Of a DNA stretch of 62,888 bases, positions 48,880 through 56,464 are shown piece by piece. Position numbers and translations under genes: made by a program. Source of the DNA: PALSA-555 sp035468285 (GTDB lineage: Bacteria; Actinomycetota; Acidimicrobiia; IMCC26256; PALSA-555); contig DATISY010000064.1 of the NCBI GenBank assembly GCA_035468285.1, positions 1-62,888 on the forward strand. Reading direction: 5' to 3'. The notes below the pieces were generated by a model. That model was given only the letters and a program-made list of their open reading frames with translations, was not told where the DNA came from and ran no database searches. Numbering within the stretch: position 1 is the first letter of the stretch; every line of letters begins with the position of its first letter.

Positions 48880-49806
48880 CTACCGTCCCGTCAGAACCTC
48901 CGGACCGTCGACCGTGACCCGCACCATGTCGCCGTGCACCCGGCGGTCGACCACCGCGGCCACGAAGACCACCATCTGCGCGGTGAGCATCTCCTCCGGT
49001 CCGAGCCGCTCGTCCCCGAGGCCGACCCCGTCGACCTGAACACCCCGCGCCTCGATTTCGGCGACCGTCACACCCAGTCGGCAGCGGTCGACGGCGGCGG
49101 CAACCACGGCCCGCGCGGAACTGACACCCGGCCACGTCCGCGCCACCGACCCCAGCCAACCCGCACGGATCACCCCGGCGCGCATCGTCCAGTCGTCACC
49201 GACCCGGCTGATCTCCGGCTCGATCGCCGGCGTCGTGACCCCGAGCTGGGCCATCCGCTCCAGGAACACCCCGCGCAGCGTCACCGGGTCGGCGTGGTCG
49301 ACCGAGGCGGCGCGGACCGCGCCCGCGGCGTCCTCCGCGACGACGACCGCGGCCCGGATATCGGCGATGTCGTCGGCCGACTTCACCCGGCGCGCGGCGC
49401 GTAGGAGCGCCTCGCCGTCGACAAGCTCCACGCCCGGGAACACCGCGGCGAACAGCTGTTGGAAGAGGGGGGAGACACCATCGACACCGATGCGCCGCAC
49501 CGCGGTGGTCCCCGCCGCGGTGTGCACCGCGGCCACGAGGTTCATCGGGTTCCAGGAGATCGGATAGAGCCGATCGGTGGGGAAGCCCGCTGGGATGCCG
49601 TCATCGGTGACGCTCAGCAGGTGGACGGCGCCGGTGTCGCGCACGACGACGCACCCGGGCGCGAACGGGCGCGTGCCGGCCAGCCAGAGCCGGTTCGCGC
49701 CTGACACGAACCGGGCGTTCGCCTCGCGTCCGAGCACGAGGAGATCAACGTCCGCGTCGGCCATCGCGGCCCGGACGCGCTCGAGGTGATCAGCCGTCGA
49801 CGTCAT
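48880..49806 (-). CDS. M24 (pitabread-fold) peptidase homolog without metal ligands
   Basis: A 308-residue protein with the creatinase-like N-terminal domain (LLVLGREANARFVSGANRLWLAG) and an M24-like C-terminal half. Where active members carry DxG...D...H...E...E, this one has GVIRAGWLGSVARTWPG and no HGxG or EP motif. It is therefore probably inactive as a metalloenzyme. ATG 49806 overlaps the end of the active homolog by 17 bases. A regulatory or structural partner of that enzyme is the simplest reading. Confidence 0.78.
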   Translation of the reverse strand: MTSTADHLERVRAAMADADVDLLVLGREANARFVSGANRLWLAGTRPFAPGCVVVRDTGAVHLLSVTDDGIPAGFPTDRLYPISWNPMNLVAAVHTAAGTTAVRRIGVDGVSPLFQQLFAAVFPGVELVDGEALLRAARRVKSADDIADIRAAVVVAEDAAGAVRAASVDHADPVTLRGVFLERMAQLGVTTPAIEPEISRVGDDWTMRAGVIRAGWLGSVARTWPGVSSARAVVAAAVDRCRLGVTVAEIEARGVQVDGVGLGDERLGPEEMLTAQMVVFVAAVVDRRVHGDMVRVTVDGPEVLTGR

Positions 49807-50974
49807 AGGCCTGGTAGCTGAGATGGGAGAGCGGCTCGTAGCCGTCCTCGGTCACCGCGACGATCTGCTCAGCCCGGAACCCGCCTCGCCCGTCTTCCCA
49901 GATGACCGGCTCGAAGACGAGGACCATGCCCGGCGCCAAGGTGACCGACCGGTCGAAGTCGGCGCCGAGGTCGGTGCCGACGAAGGGCAGCTCGGCGCTG
50001 TCCGTGCCCGTCCCGTGCGCGAGGTAGAGATGCGCCAGCCACGGGCGTCGCCCGTAGACGGTGCCCGCGGCGCGAGTCAGGTCGTGGGCCGTGGCGCCGG
50101 GCTTCGTCACCTCGAGGAGCGCGGCGAGGGTGTCCAGCCACTGCCGGCAGTGCTCGCGGTGGTGCGCGTCAAGGTCCCAGCCGACGACCCAGGTGTGTCC
50201 GTAGTCCGACTGGTAGCCCTCGTAGCTGATGCCCGTGTCGACGAACAGGAGGTCACCCGCGGCGAGCGGCCGTGTCGTCGTGACCGTCGGGAAGACGACG
50301 TCACCCGTCGCGCTGTACGGGCCCTCCGCGATCGATCGCGGCATGACCTGCCAGACCGGGTCGACGGTGTTCGACGAGGCGCCGAGCTCGGTGATGCGGC
50401 GCAGGAACCGGCCCGTCAGCTCGGTCGGCGGGACACCCGGGGCGAGCTCCGTGACGACGTCGTCGATGGCGGCCTCGTTGATGGCCTGGGCGCGGCGGAG
50501 GCACTCCAGCTCGTCCTCGGTCTTGCGAATCTTCGCCGTCGTGATGACCCCCGAGGAGTCCTGGGGCTCCCGGTCGGCGAGCGCAGCCCACAGCGGGACG
50601 GTCGCGTCGTCGATCGCCAGCCGACCGGACGGAAGCGAGCGGACGAACTGCGTCGCGCCGTCCTCGGCTTCGAGGTCGAGCCCGGCGTCGACCACCAGGC
50701 CCAGATCGGTGGGGACGCGGTCCGGGGTGTGGGTCCACAGGTGCGGGGGTGCACCATCCGCGGTCACCGCGGCGACCGCCCGCCGGTGCAGCGCCCGGCT
50801 TTGGTCCGCCGCGGGACTCCGCGCCCCGGTCGCGTACCCGACGTTCGTCTGCCCGAGCAAGACCAGGACGTCCACCTCGTGCTCGCGCATCGCCGCGACG
50901 AGCCGTTCGTGACGGGCACGGCGCATCCGACCGAGGTCGAGCGGCCGGTCGAAGGTGAGGGGACCGATCGTCAT
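49790..50974 (-). CDS. M24-family metallopeptidase/creatinase-like hydrolase
   Basis: A 394-residue pitabread protein with an intact metal site: DTGISYEGYQSDYGHT (two Asp), LAHGTGTDSAELPF (His) and FEPVIWEDGRGGFRAEQIV (two Glu). The N-terminal domain VLVLLGQTNVGYATGARS is of the creatinase/prolidase type. It may cleave Xaa-Pro peptides or an amide/C-N bond of a small molecule; the catabolic context favours the latter. ATG 50974 overlaps the stop of the amidohydrolase upstream (ATGA); the degenerate homolog follows downstream. Confidence 0.87.
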   Translation of the reverse strand: MTIGPLTFDRPLDLGRMRRARHERLVAAMREHEVDVLVLLGQTNVGYATGARSPAADQSRALHRRAVAAVTADGAPPHLWTHTPDRVPTDLGLVVDAGLDLEAEDGATQFVRSLPSGRLAIDDATVPLWAALADREPQDSSGVITTAKIRKTEDELECLRRAQAINEAAIDDVVTELAPGVPPTELTGRFLRRITELGASSNTVDPVWQVMPRSIAEGPYSATGDVVFPTVTTTRPLAAGDLLFVDTGISYEGYQSDYGHTWVVGWDLDAHHREHCRQWLDTLAALLEVTKPGATAHDLTRAAGTVYGRRPWLAHLYLAHGTGTDSAELPFVGTDLGADFDRSVTLAPGMVLVFEPVIWEDGRGGFRAEQIVAVTEDGYEPLSHLSYQAYDVDG

Positions 50975-52170
50975 AGCGGGAGCTTGTACGCGTCGATCGC
51001 GTTCTGGCCGAGCACCCGATCGCGGGCGGCGGCATCAAGGCCGTCGAGACCCGCTCGGAGCTCGGCGACGATCCCCGGGTGGTACTCCGGGTGCGGGTAG
51101 TCCGACGCCCACAAGACCCGATCGGCGCCGAGGAACTCGGCGCACGCCGCGAGGTTCCACTCCTCGGCCTCGAACCCGGCCCAGCACTGGCGTCGGAAGT
51201 ACTCGCTCGGCAGCAGCGACAGCCAGCGCTGCTCCAACGGGAACGCCTTCACCTGCTCGTCCATCCGTTCGAGCTGGGTCGGGATCCAGCCGCCGCCCGC
51301 CTCGAGGAACAGGAACCGCAGATCCGGGAACCGCTCACACACACCGCCCATGAGGAGCCGACCGAGGGTCACGATCATGTCGACGGTGTTGCCGACGGCC
51401 TGGCCCAGCCCGGAACCGCCGTGGAGCTCGTTCATCGCCATGTTGGTGACCATCATGTTCTCGTCCTCGGCGACGAGCCCGAACTTGCGGCACGCCCCGG
51501 GGGTGTCGACGTGCACCCCCGGGTGGAACGCGACCGGGACGTCGAGGTCCTGCATCGCGGCCCAGAAGGGGTCATAGACCGAGTGGTTCAGGGGCAGGTC
51601 CTCGATGTACGCCGACGGGCGCACGAACACCCCACGCAACCCCAGCTCGCCGACGGCGCGCTCCGCCTCGGCGACCGCCCGCCCGACGTCCTGGAGGGGG
51701 GCGCCGGCGACACCGAACAACCGTGTCGGGTACGCCGCGCAGTACTCCGCAACCCAGTCGTTGTAGGCCCGGACGCAGTCGGTCACGAACTCGATGTCGT
51801 GGAGCGCGGCGATCGGGTCGCACGGCCCGTAGAACAGCGCTTGGGACGGGTAGACGACCGCGGCGTCGATGCCGTCCGCGTCCATGTCGACGATACGGGC
51901 CGTCGGGTCATGACCCCCGGGCACCCGGAGACGTTGCAGGAGCTCGTAGAACTGCCGTGGTGTCATCCCGACCGCGGCGGCCATGCGGTCTTGCAGCTCC
52001 CGGCCGCCGCCCCGCACCCGCCCGCCGAGGTAGTACGTCTCGTAGACCTCGTCCTCAACGACTTTGCGGGGGATCCAGTCGCCCCAACGCGCCGCGTCCA
52101 TGCGCTCGACCCAGAGGTCGTCGGGCTCGTAGGTGTGACCGTCGGCGTCTACGACGAGCTGCTCCGCCAT
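50971..52170 (-). CDS. Amidohydrolase family 2 (metal-dependent TIM-barrel hydrolase)
   Basis: A 399-residue member with DADGHTYEPDDLWVERM at the start (DxH variant), AVVYPSQALFYG, a central FHPGVHVDT carrying the metal-binding His, and DYPHPEYHPG near the C-terminus with the catalytic Asp. This subgroup includes decarboxylases and hydrolases of aromatic or cyclic compounds in actinobacteria. ATG 52170. It heads a three-gene run with the M24 pair. A 92-base gap separates it from the LLM gene. Confidence 0.87.
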   Translation of the reverse strand: MAEQLVVDADGHTYEPDDLWVERMDAARWGDWIPRKVVEDEVYETYYLGGRVRGGGRELQDRMAAAVGMTPRQFYELLQRLRVPGGHDPTARIVDMDADGIDAAVVYPSQALFYGPCDPIAALHDIEFVTDCVRAYNDWVAEYCAAYPTRLFGVAGAPLQDVGRAVAEAERAVGELGLRGVFVRPSAYIEDLPLNHSVYDPFWAAMQDLDVPVAFHPGVHVDTPGACRKFGLVAEDENMMVTNMAMNELHGGSGLGQAVGNTVDMIVTLGRLLMGGVCERFPDLRFLFLEAGGGWIPTQLERMDEQVKAFPLEQRWLSLLPSEYFRRQCWAGFEAEEWNLAACAEFLGADRVLWASDYPHPEYHPGIVAELRAGLDGLDAAARDRVLGQNAIDAYKLPL

Positions 52171-52262
52171 CGGCCGCTCCCGCGCCTCGGGTCCCCGACA
52201 GCCGTGACCCTATCGAGTCGTCGCCGGCGGATCCTTGAGCGACCCCGGACAGCTCGCTGCGG

Positions 52263-53210
52263 CTAACGGCCCAGGTTGGGCGCGACGTCGCGGTGGAAGG
52301 CGTCCATCTGGTCGAGCAGCTCGGCCAGCGACCGGCTTCGGAAGCGGATCTGCAGGTGGCTGACCCCCATGGCGCCGAACTCGTTGAGCCGGTCGGCGAT
52401 GGCCTGCGGGTCGCCGCTCAGCGTGGCCTCGCCGACATCCCAGCTCGGCGATCCCACGTAGAGGAACTCGGTGATGGTGCCGAGGTCGATCGAGTCGTCC
52501 CCGCGAGTGCGTCGCCGATGCTCGAGGAGGTACCGGATCTGGTTTGGCATCTCGGCCCGGGGCGTGCCCTGGGGCAGCCAGCCGTCGGCACGCTCCGCGG
52601 CGCGGCGTAGCGCGGCCTTGGAGGAACCGCCGACCCAGATGGGGAGTGGCTGCTGGCGGGGCCGGGGGGCCAGCCCCGCGTCGTGCAGGTGTCCCCAGTA
52701 CCGGGTCTCCACGTCGGGGTACTCGTGCGTGAACGCGGCCCGGATCACCTCGACGGCGGCGTCAGTCACCGATCCCCGGCCCCCGTAGTCCAGGCCGAGG
52801 AGGTCGAACTCGCCCTCGAGATGCCCCGCGCCGACGCCCAAGATGGCACGCCCCCCCGACAGCTCGTCGAGCGTCATGAACGACTTGGCCGTGTGGAGCG
52901 GATGCCGGTAGCTCATCACGTACACGTGTGAGAGGACGCGGACGTTGCGGGTGAGCCCCGCGATCCAGCCCAGCGTGGCCACCGTGTCGTACCACGTTGT
53001 GCCCATGTGCGCGTCGAGCGGCGTCGTCACCGCCAGGTGGTCACACACTGCGACGTACAAGAAACCGGTCTCGTCCGCCTTGCGAACGATGGCGGCGAGC
53101 TCCTCTGAGCCTGCGTCGAGCTCCCAGTCCTCCACGAACGTCTTGCTCTTCGCCTGGATCGGCAGCTGCATCCCATAAGCGAGGACACCGTCGGGAACGA
53201 TTGAGGCCAT
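52263..53210 (-). CDS. LLM-class F420-dependent oxidoreductase
   Basis: A 315-residue luciferase-like barrel from ATG 53210; upstream frame extension is antisense-like and not supported. It shows AIVRKADETGFLYVAVCDHL, NVRVLSHVYVMSYRHPLHTAKSFMTLDELSGGRAILGVGAGH and PLPIWVGGSSKAALRRAAERADGW, standard for the F420 group. The reaction is not predictable. It lies eight bases after the HSL-type hydrolase gene and is probably co-transcribed from the operator-controlled promoter near 54180. Paralogous to 4250-5191. Confidence 0.88.
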   Translation of the reverse strand: MASIVPDGVLAYGMQLPIQAKSKTFVEDWELDAGSEELAAIVRKADETGFLYVAVCDHLAVTTPLDAHMGTTWYDTVATLGWIAGLTRNVRVLSHVYVMSYRHPLHTAKSFMTLDELSGGRAILGVGAGHLEGEFDLLGLDYGGRGSVTDAAVEVIRAAFTHEYPDVETRYWGHLHDAGLAPRPRQQPLPIWVGGSSKAALRRAAERADGWLPQGTPRAEMPNQIRYLLEHRRRTRGDDSIDLGTITEFLYVGSPSWDVGEATLSGDPQAIADRLNEFGAMGVSHLQIRFRSRSLAELLDQMDAFHRDVAPNLGR

Positions 53211-53218
53211 GCCGCGGC

Positions 53219-54166
53219 TCAGCCCGCGCCGTGCAACGCGGCGCGCATCGCGTCGAAGGCCGCCTCCTGGGCGAGCTTCGAACCCTCCAGCACCGCGTCC
53301 ATGTTGAAGAACCCGTGGAACATGCCTGCCGCCCGGTACATCGTGACGGGGACGCCGGCCGCCTCGAGCGCCGCGGCGTAGGCCTCGCCCTCGTCGCGCA
53401 GCGGATCCATCTCCGCGGTGACGACACACGCCGGGGGAAGGCCGCCGAGCGACGCGGCCCGGATGGGGGAGACGTACGCCTCGTCGCCGTGCGCCGCGTC
53501 GCCGAGGTATTGGTCCCGGTACCACTCCATCTGGGCCGACGTCAGGAAGTAGCCGACCGCGTTCTCCCGCTTCGACGGGTAGTCGTGCCGGGCCGTGCCG
53601 ACGTCGATGACGGGGTAGACGAGCAGCTGGAAGGCGAGATCGGGCCCCTCCCGGTCTCGGGCCATCTGCGCGACCACCGCGCTGAGGTTGCCGCCCGCGC
53701 TGTCTCCGGCCACGGCCAGGCGGGCCGGGTCGATCCCAAGCTCCGCGGCGTGCGCGGCGACCCACTGGCACGCCGCGTAGGCGTCGTCGGCCGCCGCGGG
53801 CCAGGGGTGCTCCGGTGCCAGCCGGTAGTCCACCGACACCACAACCGCGTCCACGGCGTTGGTCAGGCGACGGCACCCGCCGTCATGGCTGTCGAGGTCG
53901 CAGATGACCCACCCGCCACCATGGAAGTACACGACCCCCGGTCGGGATCCTCCGTCCCCAGTCGGGTGATAGATCCGGACCGCCAAGTCACCGGCGGGCC
54001 CCGGGATCACACGGTCCTCGACCCGGGCGACCGGCTCGACGTCGGGGAGGCGGGGGAGCGCCTTGGCCCGGGCGCGGGCCTCGGCCGCGGACTGGACCTC
54101 ATCGACCCGGGGGAACGTCTGCTCCATGATCTCGATGAGGGCCGCCGCGGCGGGATCGATCGGCAT
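53219..54166 (-). CDS. Alpha/beta-hydrolase, hormone-sensitive-lipase type esterase
   Basis: A 315-residue esterase from ATG 54166; GTG 54178 would add four residues but overlaps the -10. HGGG at about 82-85 (oxyanion hole), GDSAGG with nucleophile S156, EMDPLRDEG (Asp) and GMFHGF (His) are all present. It is a close relative of 25833-26768. TAGTGT eight bases before ATG plus an operator half at -35 repeat exactly the promoter layout of the FadD19-like gene. It is divergent from the ligase at 54242. Confidence 0.9.
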   Translation of the reverse strand: MPIDPAAAALIEIMEQTFPRVDEVQSAAEARARAKALPRLPDVEPVARVEDRVIPGPAGDLAVRIYHPTGDGGSRPGVVYFHGGGWVICDLDSHDGGCRRLTNAVDAVVVSVDYRLAPEHPWPAAADDAYAACQWVAAHAAELGIDPARLAVAGDSAGGNLSAVVAQMARDREGPDLAFQLLVYPVIDVGTARHDYPSKRENAVGYFLTSAQMEWYRDQYLGDAAHGDEAYVSPIRAASLGGLPPACVVTAEMDPLRDEGEAYAAALEAAGVPVTMYRAAGMFHGFFNMDAVLEGSKLAQEAAFDAMRAALHGAG

Positions 54167-54174
54167 GGCCGCGG

Positions 54175-54180
54175 ACACTA
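54175..54180 (-). promoter_or_regulatory. -10 of the hydrolase promoter (leaderless)
   Basis: The minus strand reads TAGTGT eight bases before ATG 54166. The -35 is the operator half CTGACG (54204-54199), 18 bases upstream. Confidence 0.6.
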
Positions 54181-54189
54181 GCGGCGAGC

Positions 54190-54204
54190 CTGACGCGTCG
54201 TCAG
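54190..54204. promoter_or_regulatory. Operator-like palindrome CTGACG-N3-CGTCAG, doubling as two -35 boxes
   Basis: CTGACGCGTCGTCAG, perfect arms. Its left half is 17 bases from the plus-strand -10 (54213) and its right half is 18 bases from the minus-strand -10 (54180), so each arm also reads as a TTGACA-like -35. Confidence 0.65.
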
Positions 54205-54212
54205 AGCCTCAC

Positions 54213-54218
54213 TAGGGT
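54213..54218 (+). promoter_or_regulatory. -10 of the FadD3-like ligase promoter
   Basis: TAGGGT, 17 bases after CTGACG (54190-54195). The 23-base leader carries GAGGAGGAG before GTG 54242. Confidence 0.6.
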
Positions 54219-54241
54219 GTGCCGCCGGACGAGGAGGAGTC

Positions 54242-55834
54242 GTGCGCGCCGACGAGCGGTGGGTGAGCATCCCGGGTCTGGTGCGCGCCCGCGCGAAGGA
54301 CTTCGCCGACCAGGAGGCGCTCGTCGACGAGGACGGGCTCCGGCTCACGTACCGCGACCTGCTGCGGCTCATGCTGCGCTCGACGAAAGCAGCGATGGCA
54401 TCCGGACTCCAGCCGAGGGATCGGGCCTCGATCTGGGCTCCGAACCTCCCCGAGTGGATCGGCGCCGCGCTCGGAATCCTCGGGGCGGGCGGCGTGGTGG
54501 TCCCACTGAACACCCGGTTCAAAGGGGCGGAGGCGGCCTACGTCCTCGCCAAGAGCGGGGCCCGGACGCTGTTCACGGTGAACGGGTTCCTCGGGACCGA
54601 CTACGTCGACCTGCTGCGCGGCGCCGACGTCGAGCTCCCCGCGCTGGACCAGATCGTCGTCCTCCGCGGCACGGTGCCGGACGGCAGCGTCGGGTGGGAC
54701 GACTACCTCGCGACCGGTGATCAGGTCAGCGACGCGGACGCCCTGGCGCGCATCGACGCCATCGGCAGCGACGACGTGTCCGACATCATGTTCACGTCGG
54801 GGACAACCGGGCACCCGAAGGGCGCGGTCGTCACGCACGGCCAGTCGCTGCGGGTCTACGAGGCGTGGACCGATGTCATCGGCCTCCGCCAAGGCGACCG
54901 GTACCTGATCGTGAACCCGTTCTTTCTTACGTTCGGGTACAAGGCGGGCTGGATGTCGTGCATCTTGCGGGGCGCGACCATCGTGCCCTACCAGGTGTTC
55001 GACGTCCCGAACGTGCTCTCGATGGTCGAACGGGAGCGGATCACCGTCCTCCCGGGGCCGCCGACGCTGCTGCAGAGCATCCTCGACGAGCCGGAACGGT
55101 CTCGCTACGACCTCTCGACCCTGCGGCTGACCGTGACCGGCGCCGCCGCGGTCCCGGTCCGGCTGATCGAGCGGCTCCGGGACGAGATGACGTTCGAGAC
55201 CATCATCACCGGGTACGGGCTCACCGAGACGACCGGCACCGCGGCGATGTGCCGCCACGACGACGACCCCGAGACGATCGCCAACTGGTCCGGCCGGGCC
55301 ATCCCCGACACCGAGGTCCACGTCGTCGACGACGAGGGCCACGAGGTGCCGCGGGGCCAACCCGGAGAGGTGGTGGTGCGCGGCTACAACGTGATGCGGG
55401 GCTACTTCAACGAGCCCGCCGAGACGGCCGCGACCATCGACGCCGACGGCTGGCTGCACACCGGCGACGTCGGCGTCATGAACGACCAGGGATACGTCCG
55501 GATCACCGACCGGAAGAAGGACATGTTCATCGTCGGCGGGTTCAACGCCTATCCCGCGGAGATCGAGAATCTGCTCCTCGCCAACGACGCGATCGCCCAA
55601 GTCGCGATCGTCGGCGTCCCCGACGACCGCCTCGGTGAGGTCGGCATGGCGTTCGTCGTCCCCAAGCCCGGTAGGACGGTGGACCCGGACGAGCTGATCG
55701 CGTGGTCCCGCGAGCACGTCGCCAACTACAAGGTCCCGCGGTACGTCGAGGTCTTGGACGCGCTGCCCCTCAATGCCGGCGGCAAGGTGCTCAAGTACGA
55801 GCTCCGGGACCGAGCCCGGGCCCGGGTCGGCTGA
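54242..55834 (+). CDS. Acyl-CoA synthetase (AMP-forming), FadD3-like
   Basis: A 530-residue ligase. Motifs are MFTSGTTGHPKGAVVTHGQ, GYGLTETTGTAAM, GDVGVMNDQGYVRITDRKKDMFIVGGFNAYPAEIE and GGKVLKYELR with the catalytic Lys. In overall form it resembles FadD3, the ligase for the propionate side chain of the indanedione steroid fragment; this is suggestive only. GTG 54242 follows GAGGAGGAG. It is controlled with the divergent esterase through the shared palindrome. Confidence 0.9.
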   Translation: MRADERWVSIPGLVRARAKDFADQEALVDEDGLRLTYRDLLRLMLRSTKAAMASGLQPRDRASIWAPNLPEWIGAALGILGAGGVVVPLNTRFKGAEAAYVLAKSGARTLFTVNGFLGTDYVDLLRGADVELPALDQIVVLRGTVPDGSVGWDDYLATGDQVSDADALARIDAIGSDDVSDIMFTSGTTGHPKGAVVTHGQSLRVYEAWTDVIGLRQGDRYLIVNPFFLTFGYKAGWMSCILRGATIVPYQVFDVPNVLSMVERERITVLPGPPTLLQSILDEPERSRYDLSTLRLTVTGAAAVPVRLIERLRDEMTFETIITGYGLTETTGTAAMCRHDDDPETIANWSGRAIPDTEVHVVDDEGHEVPRGQPGEVVVRGYNVMRGYFNEPAETAATIDADGWLHTGDVGVMNDQGYVRITDRKKDMFIVGGFNAYPAEIENLLLANDAIAQVAIVGVPDDRLGEVGMAFVVPKPGRTVDPDELIAWSREHVANYKVPRYVEVLDALPLNAGGKVLKYELRDRARARVG

Positions 55835-55840
55835 GCGCGC

Positions 55841-56263
55841 CTACTCGTCGGAGGTGGCGTCGAGCTCGGCGAGACGCTGCGCCATGGTGGCCATGATGTC
55901 GCCGGACAGCTCAGGCGCCCCGGCCAACAATGTCCGGAACTCCCGCTGGCCGATGACCTCGATCACGACCGGCGTCTTGGCGATCACCGTGGCCGTGCGG
56001 GGTCGCTGGTCGAGGAGCGCGATCTCGCCCACGTAGTCGCCCGCCCCGCGAGTGGCGACGACCCGGTCACCCTTGCGGACCTCGATCTCACCTTCGATCA
56101 CGATGATGAACTCGTGCCCCGCCTTGCCTTCCTGGGTGAGGACCGCCCCTGCCGGCTCGCTCAACCGGGTGGCGAGCCCCGAGATCTCCCGGAGCTGCTT
56201 CTTCGAGAGCCCCCGGAACAGCGGGACCTTCTCGAGCCAGTCCGCGGTCTTGCCGTGGTCCAT
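55841..56263 (-). CDS. Stand-alone cyclic nucleotide-binding domain protein
   Basis: A 140-residue CRP/cNMP-binding-fold protein with no DNA-binding helix-turn-helix. LEKVPLFRGLSKKQLREIS opens the domain; GEIEVRKGDRV and GAGDYVGEIALLDQRPRTATV form the phosphate-binding cassette with its Glu and Arg. It should bind cAMP or a related nucleotide and relay this to a partner protein. ATG 56263; monocistronic, convergent with the FadD3-like ligase. Confidence 0.87.
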   Translation of the reverse strand: MDHGKTADWLEKVPLFRGLSKKQLREISGLATRLSEPAGAVLTQEGKAGHEFIIVIEGEIEVRKGDRVVATRGAGDYVGEIALLDQRPRTATVIAKTPVVIEVIGQREFRTLLAGAPELSGDIMATMAQRLAELDATSDE

Positions 56264-56410
56264 CGTGTGCTCCTGGTCCTCGTGGCGCGGAGTCGCACCC
56301 TGGCGTGCGGAGTTTACGGTTGGGCATCGTGGCCCCGCGGGCCCTCGTGCACCTCGGCGCGTCGGAGGCCGTCGTCGGCCCGCCGATTCCGGTGGAGACT
56401 GGCCCGGTTG

Positions 56411-56431
56411 CTCGCGCCCCCGAGGCGCGAG
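56411..56431. other. GC-rich hairpin in the 56264-56464 gap
   Basis: CTCGCGCC and GGCGCGAG form an 8-bp stem with loop CCCGA, five bases before a KstR-like site. The rest of this 201-base gap shows no gene. Its role is unclear; it could insulate the amidohydrolase promoter. Confidence 0.35.
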
Positions 56432-56435
56432 AAAC

Positions 56436-56449
56436 TAGAACCTGTTCTC
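56436..56449. promoter_or_regulatory. KstR-like operator palindrome
   Basis: TAGAACCTGTTCTC fits TnnAACnnGTTnnA except the last base; AGAAC and GTTCT are perfect inverted arms around CT. It ends 15 bases before ATG 56465, so a bound repressor would block initiation of the amidohydrolase gene. Confidence 0.5.
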
Positions 56450-56464
56450 GTCTGAAAGGTCGTC

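Noticed and set aside
56264..56464. Possible small gene in the 201-base gap
   Set aside because: Open frames here lack ribosome sites and family features; the gap instead holds a hairpin and a KstR-like site.
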